This document shows, piece after piece, positions 25,723-34,472 of a stretch of 64,000 nucleotides of DNA (the stretch's first letter is position 1; every line of letters begins with the position of its first letter). The notes beneath the pieces were generated by a model that was given only the letters and a program-made list of their open reading frames with translations, did not search any database and was not told the origin of the DNA. The translations under genes and the position numbers were made by a program. The DNA is from Williamwhitmania taraxaci (lineage in GTDB: Bacteria; Bacteroidota; Bacteroidia; Bacteroidales; Williamwhitmaniaceae): assembly GCF_900096565.1 (NCBI RefSeq), contig NZ_FMYP01000013.1:1-64000 (forward strand), read 5' to 3'.

Positions 25723-27045
25723 ATGGCTAAAAAACCACACCTCAGTTTTTGGCAAATTTGGAATCTCTCCTTTGGCTTCCTTGGCGTTCAAATTGGTTAT
25801 TCCCTGCAAAATGGTAATACCAGCCGTATTCTCTCTTCCTTAGGTGCGGATGTAGGCCATTTAAGTTATTTCTGGTTAGCCGCACCACTTGCGGGATTGC
25901 TCGTCCAGCCTATTATTGGTCTGTCAAGCGATAAGACCTGGACTCGGTTGGGCCGACGCGTGCCATTTATTCTTGGTGGAGCCATTGCCTCAGCCCTCGC
26001 CATGTTTTTCATGCCGAACTCGGAATTTTTCACCTACCTATTTCCACCCTTAATATTTGGTGCCGTCATGCTTCTATTCATGGACACATCGTTTAATGTA
26101 ACGATGCAGCCATTCCGAGCATTGGTGGGCGATATGGTTAACGACGATCAGCGCAACATTGGTTATTCGGTTCAGAGTTTTCTCATTAATACGGGAGCTG
26201 TTTTAGGGTCGATTCTTCCATTTTTACTCACCTATATTGGTGTGTCGAATATTCCGGCAGAAGGTGCAAAAGTAGCACCAACTGTAATATGGGCTTTCTA
26301 CATTGGGGGTGCTATTTTGCTTATAACAGTTCTCTGGACATCCTTCACTACTAAGGAATTTCCGCCAAAAGAGTATGAGGAACTTAATAATATCACTGCT
26401 GAAGAAAAGAAGCACACATCCTTTCTAACGCTACTAAAAGATATTCCAGAAACCATGTGGCGGCTGTCTATTGTCCAGTTTTTCTCTTGGTTCTCTTTGT
26501 TTTTAATGTGGGTGTATACTACCAGTGGAATTGCCCAGAATGTATGGGGAGTAGTTCCAACCGATTCAACCTCCGCCGCATTTAATGCTGCTGGAAACTG
26601 GACAGGTGTAATATTTGCCTGCTATAGCGCCTTCGCAGCTGGTTTCTCAATGCTCATGCCACGTATTGCCCGAATTATTGGTCGAAAGAATACTTATCGC
26701 TATTCCTTATTATTAGGTGGTTTAAGCCTTTTATCGATGATTTTTATAAAAGACCAATATATGCTGATTTTTGCAATGGCGGGAGTAGGTATTTCATGGG
26801 CTGCAATTTTAGCAATGCCATATGCCATCCTTTCTTCATCACTTCCTGCAAGCAAGATGGGTGTTTACATGGGTATTTTTAATGCATCCATAACTATTCC
26901 ACAAATAGCAGCTGGTCTTTTAGGCGGAGTTATCCTTGCCCTTCTTGGAGGGCAAGCGATATTCATGCTTGGTGTTGCCGGCTTATCCATGGTATTTGCG
27001 GCTATTGGAGTATTCTTTGTACACGACAAAAACGAAATAAGATAA
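25723..27045 (+). CDS. MFS sugar transporter (maltose/oligosaccharide type)
   Basis: A 440-residue inner-membrane protein with 12 predicted membrane segments. The start MAKKPHLSFWQIWNLSFGFL, then GIQ-like GVQIGYSLQNGNTSRI and the loop motif DKTWTRLGRRVPFI (the MFS loop 2-3 signature), followed by MDTSFNVTMQPFRALVGDMV, match the SLC45/GPH-like sucrose-maltose symporter group. Substrate import by H+ or Na+ symport is inferred. It is followed 20 bases later by beta-phosphoglucomutase and then the GH65 phosphorylase, so maltose or short maltodextrins are the likely cargo from the periplasm to the cytoplasm. Confidence 0.92.
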   Translation: MAKKPHLSFWQIWNLSFGFLGVQIGYSLQNGNTSRILSSLGADVGHLSYFWLAAPLAGLLVQPIIGLSSDKTWTRLGRRVPFILGGAIASALAMFFMPNSEFFTYLFPPLIFGAVMLLFMDTSFNVTMQPFRALVGDMVNDDQRNIGYSVQSFLINTGAVLGSILPFLLTYIGVSNIPAEGAKVAPTVIWAFYIGGAILLITVLWTSFTTKEFPPKEYEELNNITAEEKKHTSFLTLLKDIPETMWRLSIVQFFSWFSLFLMWVYTTSGIAQNVWGVVPTDSTSAAFNAAGNWTGVIFACYSAFAAGFSMLMPRIARIIGRKNTYRYSLLLGGLSLLSMIFIKDQYMLIFAMAGVGISWAAILAMPYAILSSSLPASKMGVYMGIFNASITIPQIAAGLLGGVILALLGGQAIFMLGVAGLSMVFAAIGVFFVHDKNEIR

Positions 27046-27065
27046 CCATCGCAATTTTGTTACCA

Positions 27066-27710
27066 ATGATAATAAAGGCTTGCATATTTGATCTCGACGG
27101 AGTGATTGTGGATACTGCAAAGTACCACTATCTCGCATGGAACCGCTTAGCCAATGAGCTGGGCTTTGAATTCTCCATTGAGCATAACGAACGATTAAAA
27201 GGGGTTAGTCGCATGACCTCGCTTGATATTTTACTGGAAGTTGGTGGACTTACCTATTCCAATGCGGAAAAGGTAGTTATGGCTGCTAGAAAGAACGAGT
27301 GGTATTTGGAGTATATCTATAAAATGACTCCTGATGAGATTCTTCCCGGGGTGATAAGTTTCTTGACGATGCTGCGCGAAAAGGGTATTAAAATTTCACT
27401 CGGATCAGCCAGTAAAAATGCAATGTTGATCCTTGAGCGCGTTCAACTTCAATCCTTCTTTGATGCCGTAATTGATGGAAATAAGGCACTTAAAGCGAAA
27501 CCCGATCCTCAAGTATTTCTATTGGCAGCACAGGAACTAAATGAAAACCCAACCAATTGTGTGGTTTTTGAGGATGCTGCTGCTGGCATAGAAGCGGCAT
27601 TGGCTGCCGGAATGAAATGTATCGGAATTGGATCGCCAGAGATTTTGGGCCGTGCCGATAAGGTAGTACCTGGATTTGAAAATGCAAACATCGAACTAAT
27701 TAAGTTTTAA
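27066..27710 (+). CDS. pgmB: Beta-phosphoglucomutase
   Basis: A 214-residue HAD-family enzyme that converts beta-glucose 1-phosphate to glucose 6-phosphate. The first motif FDLDGVIVDTAKYH places nucleophile Asp9 and acid/base Asp11; NERLKGVSRMTSL is the substrate-loop signature of beta-PGM; GSASKNA and VVFEDAAAGIEAA are the later HAD motifs. ATG 27066 is chosen because MIIKACIFDLDG is the usual N-terminus; the frame begins at a TTG nine bases upstream. Beta-G1P is exactly the product of inverting GH65 phosphorylases, whose gene follows after 20 bases. Confidence 0.95.
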   Translation: MIIKACIFDLDGVIVDTAKYHYLAWNRLANELGFEFSIEHNERLKGVSRMTSLDILLEVGGLTYSNAEKVVMAARKNEWYLEYIYKMTPDEILPGVISFLTMLREKGIKISLGSASKNAMLILERVQLQSFFDAVIDGNKALKAKPDPQVFLLAAQELNENPTNCVVFEDAAAGIEAALAAGMKCIGIGSPEILGRADKVVPGFENANIELIKF

Positions 27711-27730
27711 GACTTCAAAAAAATATTTGT

Positions 27731-30046
27731 ATGAGCACCTATCTGAAGCACGACGAATGGAGTATTGTTGAAGAAGGATTTCATCCCGAAAAGAGTAGGG
27801 ACTCCGAAAGCCTTTTTAGCATCGGGAACGGACATATGGGCCAACGTGCCAACTTTGAGGAGAAGTATTCGGGCGTCACGTTGCAAGGTCACTACATCGC
27901 CGGTATTTATTACCCTGATAAAACAAGAGTGGGCTGGTGGAAAAATGGCTACCCTGAATATTTCGCAAAAGTGATTAATGCACCGAGTTGGATCGGCATC
28001 GACGTTAAGGTTGATGGTGAGATGCTCGATTTGGCTACCTGTAAGATTCTTGAATTCCGCAGAGAGCTGAACATGAAGCAATCGGTACTTGAACGGGAGT
28101 TTACCGTGGCTATGCAATCGGGTATTCAGTTACACGTGAAGTCTACACGTTTTTTAAGTATTACCGAACATGAACTGGGTCTTATTCGGTATTCAATCAC
28201 ACCATTGAACCAAAGCGTAAGCTTAGAAATCCTTCCCTACATTGATGCGGATGTTGAAAATGAGGATTCTAACTATAATGAGAAGTTTTGGGAGAAAACC
28301 GATGGTTCCTGCTACCATCACGAGGCATATATTACATCGAAAACGAAGAAACTCGATTTCAATATTTGCACCGGAATGCTCTTTGACGTTTTTGCTGGAG
28401 GCAATAAGCTAACAACAAAGGCACATTTAGTTGAAGAAGACCTTCTTCTAGGAAACAAAGTGATTCTAAATGCCAATAGCGATGAAGAGATTGTTGTTTA
28501 TAAGTATGCAACGGTTGTAACCTCTCTCGACCACAAGGTTTCGGACCTGATGCAGGTTGCTCGTAAGAAATTGCAAGATGCAAACAGTAAGGGTTTTCAT
28601 GCAATACTCAAAGATCATATAAACGAGTGGGCTCAAAAGTGGGAGCACAGCGATATTGTAATTGAGGGTGACGTTGCCGCACAGCAAGGTATCCGCTTCA
28701 ATATACTTCAGCTCAATCATACCTATACTGGGAAAGATGCACGCTTTAACATCGGACCAAAAGGGTTTACCGGCGAAAAATATGGCGGAAGCACTTATTG
28801 GGATACCGAAGCATATTGCCTACCTTTTTATATGGCCACTGCTGGCGAAGAGGTAGCAAAAAATTTGCTGGTGTATCGATACAACCACCTCCAAAGGGCC
28901 ATTGAAAATGCCGAAAAACTAGGCTTTACTGACGGTGCTGCGCTTTACCCAATGGTTACCATGAATGGGGAAGAGTGCCATAACGAGTGGGAGATCACCT
29001 TTGAGGAAATTCACCGCAATGGCGCCATTGCGTTTGCCATTAACAGCTACATCCGCTATACCGGTCATGAATCCTACCTTGCCGATAAAGGGCTTGAAGT
29101 GCTCATGGGAATTAGCCGCTTCTGGGCTCAACGGATTACTTTCTCCGAAGCAAAGGGAAAGTATGTAATGCTTGGCGTAACTGGTCCCAATGAGTACGAA
29201 AACAATGTAAATAACAACTGGTATACCAATACTATAGCGTGCTGGTGCTTGGAGTATACCATTGAGGCACTGCAGAAGGTTAAAGAGACCAACATTGCAC
29301 GCTATAAGGAGATCATTACCAAAACGGCCTTCGATGATAAGAAGGAAGTCGGCAAATGGCAAGATATTATTAAGAACATGTATTATCCAACCGAGGAGAA
29401 ATTGAAGATTTTCCTTCAGCAAGATGGATACATGGATAAGGAACAAATTCTGGTAAAGGATCTGGATATTAAAAACCGGCCTTTGAACCAAAAATGGTCA
29501 TGGGATAGAATTCTTCGCTCCTGCTATATTAAGCAAGCCGATGTTCTGCAGGGAATTTATTTTTTAGAGAATCGATTTGATATCGAGACCATTCGGCGCA
29601 ACTACGAATTCTACGAATCGAGAACGGTGCATGAGTCCTCTCTGTCCCCTTGCGTTCACTCAATTCTTGCTTCCAAAATAGGCAAGACCGACCAAGCTTA
29701 CGAACTTTATCTTAGAACTGCACGTCTTGACCTTGACGACTACAATAAGGAAGTTCGAGAAGGTCTTCATATTACCAGCATGGCCGGCACCTGGTTGTCA
29801 ATTGTAGAAGGCTTTGGTGGCATGCGTGTGGTTGATGGTAAAGTTGGTTTTACGCCAAGTATACCCCAGGGTTGGAATGCCTATTCGTTCCGAATTGTGC
29901 ATCGTGGAACGGCACTCCGCATTCGAGTAACCACCGAGGAAGTCATGGTATTCAATGAACATGGGCCCGACAGCCAAATCATGGTGTATGGAAAACCTTA
30001 CACAGTTGCAAAGAATAGCAATATTGTTGCTGAACTATCCAAATAA
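27731..30046 (+). CDS. GH65 glycoside phosphorylase, probably maltose phosphorylase
   Basis: A 771-residue cytoplasmic enzyme of family GH65. It has the N-terminal beta-sandwich (SIGNGHMGQRANFEEKYSG, GHYIAGIY), the (alpha/alpha)6 barrel with YWDTEAYCLPFY, and the catalytic block GEECHNEWEITFEEIHRN (residues 413-430) holding the general-acid Glu. EYENNVNNNWYTN and the phosphate-site region near HESSLSPCVHS-LAS are also present. GH65 phosphorylases split maltose with phosphate to glucose and beta-glucose 1-phosphate; trehalose or kojibiose specificity is possible. The starch-locus setting and the adjoining pgmB favour maltose. There is no signal peptide, consistent with a cytoplasmic step. Confidence 0.92.
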   Translation: MSTYLKHDEWSIVEEGFHPEKSRDSESLFSIGNGHMGQRANFEEKYSGVTLQGHYIAGIYYPDKTRVGWWKNGYPEYFAKVINAPSWIGIDVKVDGEMLDLATCKILEFRRELNMKQSVLEREFTVAMQSGIQLHVKSTRFLSITEHELGLIRYSITPLNQSVSLEILPYIDADVENEDSNYNEKFWEKTDGSCYHHEAYITSKTKKLDFNICTGMLFDVFAGGNKLTTKAHLVEEDLLLGNKVILNANSDEEIVVYKYATVVTSLDHKVSDLMQVARKKLQDANSKGFHAILKDHINEWAQKWEHSDIVIEGDVAAQQGIRFNILQLNHTYTGKDARFNIGPKGFTGEKYGGSTYWDTEAYCLPFYMATAGEEVAKNLLVYRYNHLQRAIENAEKLGFTDGAALYPMVTMNGEECHNEWEITFEEIHRNGAIAFAINSYIRYTGHESYLADKGLEVLMGISRFWAQRITFSEAKGKYVMLGVTGPNEYENNVNNNWYTNTIACWCLEYTIEALQKVKETNIARYKEIITKTAFDDKKEVGKWQDIIKNMYYPTEEKLKIFLQQDGYMDKEQILVKDLDIKNRPLNQKWSWDRILRSCYIKQADVLQGIYFLENRFDIETIRRNYEFYESRTVHESSLSPCVHSILASKIGKTDQAYELYLRTARLDLDDYNKEVREGLHITSMAGTWLSIVEGFGGMRVVDGKVGFTPSIPQGWNAYSFRIVHRGTALRIRVTTEEVMVFNEHGPDSQIMVYGKPYTVAKNSNIVAELSK

Positions 30047-30056
30047 TAGTTTGTTT

Positions 30057-30090
30057 AGCGATGAGAGGTTTTTCCTCTCATCGCTTTTCT
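30057..30090 (+). terminator. Terminator after the GH65 gene
   Basis: AGCGATGAGAGG, loop TTTTT, CCTCTCATCGCT, then TTTCTTT. A perfect 12-bp stem, directly followed by the next promoter element. Confidence 0.85.
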
Positions 30091-30091
30091 T

Positions 30092-30099
30092 TATCTTTG
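30092..30099 (+). promoter_or_regulatory. -7 promoter element TATCTTTG of the aldolase gene
   Basis: TATCTTTG fits TAnnTTTG, 32 bases before the ATG at 30132. TTTT stands where the -33 TTTG is expected, 19 bases upstream, inside the terminator loop. The aldolase therefore has its own promoter. Confidence 0.6.
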
Positions 30100-30131
30100 C
30101 ATGAGAACAAAATATTCAATAAACTATTATT

Positions 30132-31208
30132 ATGATGAGCAACAATCGTTTCCCAATTGGTGTTGTAACGGGCAAAACCGTTCAAGAAATTTTCGCCTTT
30201 GCAAAAGCTAACCAATTTGCACTTCCAGCCGTTAATGTCACCGGTACAAACACCATAAATGCTGTTCTTGAAACAGCCCGCCTAGTAAATACTCCAGTAA
30301 TTGTGCAGTTTTCGAATAGCGGTGCAGCCTTTTTTGCTGGCAAAAGCATTTCTAACGATGGCCAAAATGCAAGCATTCTTGGCGCAATTGCCGGTGCTCT
30401 TCATGTACATACCCTAGCTAAAGCTTATGGTGTTACTGTAATTCTTCATACCGATCACGCAGCAAAGAAACTTTTACCTTGGATTGATGGCTTGCTAGAT
30501 GCTGGCGAGGAGCATTTTAAAAGAACAGGTTCCCCTTTGTTCAGTTCACACATGCTCGATCTCTCCGAAGAACCTTTGACAGAGAATATAGAAATATGTA
30601 AAAAGTATCTTACCCGTATGAGTAAGATGGGCATGACCCTCGAACTCGAATTGGGTATCACCGGTGGGGAAGAGGATGGTGTCGACAATTCCAATGTTGA
30701 CAGCTCCAAGTTGTATACTCAACCCGAAGAAGTTGCCTATGCGTATGAAGAGTTGAGCAAAATTAGCCCAAACTTTACCATCGCCGCTTCTTTTGGAAAC
30801 GTACACGGCGTTTATAAACCGGGTAACGTTGTTTTGAATCCCAAGATTCTGCGGGATTCCCAAGAGTTTATTCAAAAAGCATATAAAACCACAGCAAAGC
30901 CAGTTGATTTTGTTTTCCACGGTGGTTCGGGTTCCGAAAAACACCTTATCTCCGAAGCAATTTCATACGGAGTTGTGAAGATGAACCTTGATACCGATAT
31001 GCAATGGGCATACTGGGACGGCATCCGTAAATTCTCAATAGCAAAGAAGGACTACCTTCAAGGTCAAATTGGAAATCCTGAAGGAACCGATTCTCCAAAT
31101 AAAAAGTTTTACGATCCTCGTGTTTGGCTACGTGAGGGCGAAAAGGAGATGGTGGCACGTCTTAAAGAGGCATTTGAAGACTTAAATGCAGTAGGTCGAA
31201 ATAAGTAA
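30132..31208 (+). CDS. fbaA: Class II fructose-bisphosphate aldolase
   Basis: A 358-residue, zinc-dependent aldolase of the class IIA (E. coli FbaA) length. It reversibly cleaves fructose 1,6-bisphosphate into glyceraldehyde 3-phosphate and dihydroxyacetone phosphate. HTDHAAKK contains catalytic Asp108 and zinc ligand His109; LELELGITGGEEDGVDNSN, ASFGNVHGVYKPGNV and FVFHGGSGSEKH carry further metal and phosphate-binding residues. The second ATG (30135) is an equally possible start. It lies between two starch-locus genes but has its own terminator and promoter upstream, so it may be expressed constitutively as a glycolytic gene. Confidence 0.96.
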   Translation: MMSNNRFPIGVVTGKTVQEIFAFAKANQFALPAVNVTGTNTINAVLETARLVNTPVIVQFSNSGAAFFAGKSISNDGQNASILGAIAGALHVHTLAKAYGVTVILHTDHAAKKLLPWIDGLLDAGEEHFKRTGSPLFSSHMLDLSEEPLTENIEICKKYLTRMSKMGMTLELELGITGGEEDGVDNSNVDSSKLYTQPEEVAYAYEELSKISPNFTIAASFGNVHGVYKPGNVVLNPKILRDSQEFIQKAYKTTAKPVDFVFHGGSGSEKHLISEAISYGVVKMNLDTDMQWAYWDGIRKFSIAKKDYLQGQIGNPEGTDSPNKKFYDPRVWLREGEKEMVARLKEAFEDLNAVGRNK

Positions 31209-31244
31209 TTGCCCTTCGGGCACCAAAACATAATAACAACGACG

Positions 31245-31285
31245 AAGGGTTGGTTGCCGAAAGCATATTCGGACCAACCCTTTTT
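31245..31285 (+). terminator. Terminator after fbaA
   Basis: AAGGGTTGGT (31245-31254) pairs with ACCAACCCTT (31273-31282) followed by TTT. An 18-base loop contains a second small stem (CCGAA / TTCGG). Confidence 0.8.
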
Positions 31286-31303
31286 CATAAAAAATTATGA
31301 ACC

Positions 31304-33157
31304 ATGACAAAAAAATCTTTCTTACTATTCTCATTGGTTGTGCTGAGTATGGCAAGCCTATTTGCACAGAAACCAGAGCGAATCGATCCTCCCTTTTGGT
31401 GGACTGGAATGAAGGATGGTAGCCTTCAACTCGTAATCTATGGAAAAGGGATTGCCACTACTTCAGCATCTATCTCATATCCGGGTGTCTCTGTTCGAAA
31501 AGAAGTGAAGCCCGAAAATCCAAATTACATCTTCCTCTATTTAGGGATTATGCCAGAGGCCAAACCGGGAATGTTGAAGATCTCCTTCACCAAAAATGGA
31601 AAACAGGTTTCTTCCGTAACGTATGAGTTGAAAGCGCGCATTGAAGGATCGGCTGAAAGGAAAGGCTTTAGCAGTGAAGATGTTGTATACCTTATTATGC
31701 CTGACAGGTTCGCTAATGGTGATTTGAAAAATGATAAACTACCTAATTACAAGGATACTGTAGACCGAAAAGACCAATATGCCCGACATGGTGGAGATAT
31801 AAAGGGTATTGAAAAGAACATTGACTATATCAAAAATCTTGGGGTAACTGCAGTTTGGTTTAACCCTATGGATGAGAATAATATGGATAACTCCTCCTAT
31901 CATGGCTACGCTATAACCGATTACTACAAAACTGATTCCCGATTTGGATCGAATGCTGATTATAAAGGCATGGTAGACAAGTTCCACTCAAATGGAATTA
32001 AAGTTATTAAGGACATGGTTTTTAATCACTGTGGCAGCCAACACTGGTGGATTAAAGATTTGCCCTCCAAGGATTGGTTGAACCAGTGGCCTGAATATAC
32101 AAACTCGAGTTTCCGTGCTGCTTCGATTTCCGATCCTCATGCTGCAAAATCGGATATTAAAAAGATGGCTAACGGATGGTTTGTTCCTTCCATGCCCGAC
32201 CTAAATCAAAGAAATCCGTTACTTGCCGATTATCTAGTTCAGAATAGCATTTGGTGGATAGAATTTTCGGGAATTGATGGCATCAGAATGGATACACATC
32301 CTTATCCCGATGCCGATTTTATGTCCATTTGGGGGCAAAAGTTAATGCTGGAATACCCGAACCTTAACATCGTAGGAGAGGTTTGGATGAATCAACCGGC
32401 TTGGGTTTCGTACTGGCAGATGAATTCACCAACTGCTCGCGGTTATAATTCAAATTTACCAACCGTGATGGATTTTCCGTTGATGGGTGCTATCGAAAAA
32501 GCATTTGATGAGCCAGCAAGTTGGGATACCGGTCTAATTCGCCTATATGATATTATCTCCCAAGATTTCCTGTATGCAAATACTAATAATATTATGGTAT
32601 TTGCAGATAATCATGATCTTAGCCGATTGTTTAAAACAAACGAGGCAGTAGACATAAACAAGTATAAAATGGTTATGACCTTTCTGCTAACAACTAGAGG
32701 TATTCCTCAGTTCTACTATGGAAATGAGATACTGATGGCCGCAGATAAGGCTAATGGAGATGGAAACTTAAGGAAGGACTTCCCCGGTGGATGGCCTTCG
32801 GATACGGCCAATGCATTTTTGCCTGAAGGTAGAACCCAAATACAGAATGAAGCATATACTTTTTTTTCAAAACTGGCAAAGTGGCGTAAAGAATCACCAG
32901 CCTTAACTAAGGGTAGCTTAATTCAGTTTGTTCCCGAAGAGAATGTTTACGTGTATTTTCGAGTTCATGCTCAGCAGACAGTAATGGTAGTGTTAAATGC
33001 AAGTGACAAGGATGTAGAATTGGGAATGAAGCGTTTTAATGAGGTATTAAACAATACAGCCAAAGGCTTCGATATTCTAAAAAAGGAAACGTTGGATATT
33101 ACTAAAACAGTGATGCTTCCAGCGCGAAGTTCCAAAGTAATTCTACTTGAGAACTAG
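31304..33157 (+). CDS. susA: SusA-like neopullulanase / cyclomaltodextrinase (GH13)
   Basis: A 617-residue periplasmic enzyme with a signal peptide (MTKKSFLLFSLVVLSMASLFAQ). Residues ~25-115 form the N-terminal domain of cyclomaltodextrinases (PPFWWTGMKDGSLQLVIYGK). The GH13 barrel shows DRFANGD, DMVFNH (237-242), GIDGIRMDTHP with nucleophile Asp330, acid/base Glu359 in VGEVW and DNHDLS with Asp438. SusA-type enzymes cut imported maltodextrins in the periplasm to maltose and glucose, matching the transporter and phosphorylase genes upstream. It is nearly the length of Bacteroides SusA. The gene symbol is given by analogy. Confidence 0.9.
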   Translation: MTKKSFLLFSLVVLSMASLFAQKPERIDPPFWWTGMKDGSLQLVIYGKGIATTSASISYPGVSVRKEVKPENPNYIFLYLGIMPEAKPGMLKISFTKNGKQVSSVTYELKARIEGSAERKGFSSEDVVYLIMPDRFANGDLKNDKLPNYKDTVDRKDQYARHGGDIKGIEKNIDYIKNLGVTAVWFNPMDENNMDNSSYHGYAITDYYKTDSRFGSNADYKGMVDKFHSNGIKVIKDMVFNHCGSQHWWIKDLPSKDWLNQWPEYTNSSFRAASISDPHAAKSDIKKMANGWFVPSMPDLNQRNPLLADYLVQNSIWWIEFSGIDGIRMDTHPYPDADFMSIWGQKLMLEYPNLNIVGEVWMNQPAWVSYWQMNSPTARGYNSNLPTVMDFPLMGAIEKAFDEPASWDTGLIRLYDIISQDFLYANTNNIMVFADNHDLSRLFKTNEAVDINKYKMVMTFLLTTRGIPQFYYGNEILMAADKANGDGNLRKDFPGGWPSDTANAFLPEGRTQIQNEAYTFFSKLAKWRKESPALTKGSLIQFVPEENVYVYFRVHAQQTVMVVLNASDKDVELGMKRFNEVLNNTAKGFDILKKETLDITKTVMLPARSSKVILLEN

Positions 33158-33170
33158 AATGTATGGAAAT

Positions 33171-33198
33171 AAAAAAAGCGGCTTACGCCGCTTTTTTT
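33171..33198. terminator. Bidirectional terminator between susA-like and pfkA genes
   Basis: AAAAAAAGCGGC, loop TTAC, GCCGCTTTTTTT. It lies between convergent genes and has runs on both sides. Confidence 0.9.
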
Positions 33199-33210
33199 AT
33201 TTTGCTAGAA

Positions 33211-34305
33211 TTAATCTCCAAAACTAATTCCAACCCCTTTTGCAGTAACAACCAAGGAACAGGTTGGCTCCACAAAATTTGGTCGGTTTATGGCTTCAAT
33301 AAGGGGAACCGAAATAATGTCTGGATGTCGATAGGCAACCATTGTTCCGAAGTTTTCCTCCAAAACCATCTCAAAGGCTTTTACACCGAACTGAGTCGCA
33401 AGAACTCGATCGTAAGCATTTGGGATACCTCCACGTTGAAGGTGACCCAGTACAGTTTCACGCATATCTGCTTCGAAACCAGCCATTTTTAGATCCTTCA
33501 TTAGTTTGGAAGCAACTCCGCCCATTCGAAGGTTTGCATAGCCCACCTCGTCTGATTTTTCGGAAGTGATATCGCCTCCAACAGGTTTCGCTCCTTCAGC
33601 AATTACAACAATTGCAAATCCTTTTCCCTTTGAGAAACGGCCATTCAATCGCTCTAACACCTTATCAAGGTTGTATGGTATTTCTGGAATCAAGCAAACG
33701 TCCGCTCCACCAGCAACAGCAGCGTGTAGTGCAATCCAACCTGCATTACGTCCCATAACCTCGAGAATCAATACCCGGTTATGACTTGCAGCAGTGGTTA
33801 CTAACTTATCAACGGCATCAGTTGCAATTTGAACGGCTGTTTGGAATCCAAAAGTAAAATCTGTTGCAGAAAGATCGTTGTCAATCGTTTTAGGAACGCC
33901 AATTACATTTAGCCCCTTTTCGTATAATCTTTGGCTTATTTCTTGTGAACCGTCACCGCCAATACTAATAACAGCGTCGACTCCTAGGTATTGAAGTTTT
34001 CTTATCATTTCGTCGGAGCGATCAACTGCCGACCAAGTACCATCACTGTTTTTTACAGGCCAAGCAAAAGGACCACCTTTGTTGGTTGTACCGATAAGTG
34101 TACCGCCTTGAACGTGAATGCCAGCAACAGCTCTCTCATCGAGTACTCTTATTTCTGTTGGTTCGCGCAGAATACCATCAAATGATTGAATGCTGCCAAT
34201 TACCTCCCAGTCTTGTTCTTGGGCTGCCCGCTTTACTATACCCCTTATTACCGCATTTAATCCCGGACAATCGCCTCCTCCGGTAGCAACTAAAACTCTT
34301 TTCAT
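33211..34305 (-). CDS. pfkA: 6-phosphofructokinase, mixed-signature (group III) type
   Basis: A 364-residue phosphofructokinase that makes fructose 1,6-bisphosphate. Motifs: ATGGGDCPGLNAVIRG at the N-terminus, GGDGSQ (116-121), PKTIDND (138-144), ILEVMGRNAGWIAL, and LGHLQRGGIPNAYDR. Gly119 in GGDGS is the residue of ATP-dependent enzymes (PPi enzymes have Asp), while Lys139 in PKTIDND is typical of the PPi-dependent clade. Such mixed proteins form the ATP-using group III. Length exceeds the 320 residues of E. coli PfkA. It is convergent with the susA-like gene and probably serves general glycolysis as well as the starch locus. Confidence 0.93.
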   Translation of the reverse strand: MKRVLVATGGGDCPGLNAVIRGIVKRAAQEQDWEVIGSIQSFDGILREPTEIRVLDERAVAGIHVQGGTLIGTTNKGGPFAWPVKNSDGTWSAVDRSDEMIRKLQYLGVDAVISIGGDGSQEISQRLYEKGLNVIGVPKTIDNDLSATDFTFGFQTAVQIATDAVDKLVTTAASHNRVLILEVMGRNAGWIALHAAVAGGADVCLIPEIPYNLDKVLERLNGRFSKGKGFAIVVIAEGAKPVGGDITSEKSDEVGYANLRMGGVASKLMKDLKMAGFEADMRETVLGHLQRGGIPNAYDRVLATQFGVKAFEMVLEENFGTMVAYRHPDIISVPLIEAINRPNFVEPTCSLVVTAKGVGISFGD

Positions 34306-34421
34306 GATGTTAATATATTTGTAATTAACGTTTTATCTTACATTTAGCGAAATTTACCACTATACAAAAATAGCTTTTTGTTCGAAATGTATGATGAAAT
34401 GGGAAACTAAATTTTATTTTT

Positions 34422-34429
34422 TATATTTG
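34422..34429 (+). promoter_or_regulatory. -7 promoter element TATATTTG of the lipoprotein amylase gene
   Basis: TATATTTG fits TAnnTTTG, 43 bases before the ATG at 34473, in a very AT-rich region shared with the divergent pfkA gene. Confidence 0.6.
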
Positions 34430-34472
34430 TAAATAACTGATAATAAGTTTTGTAACTTTAATAATTATAGCT

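Noticed and set aside
28919-29491. 190-codon minus-strand frame inside the GH65 gene
   Set aside because: It is antisense to highly conserved catalytic sequence and shows no family features.
33163-33492. 109-codon plus-strand frame after the susA-like gene
   Set aside because: It crosses the bidirectional terminator and is antisense to pfkA.
33211-34305. PPi-dependent phosphofructokinase
   Set aside because: GGDGS carries Gly, not the Asp of PPi enzymes, so ATP is the likelier donor despite the Lys in PKTIDND.
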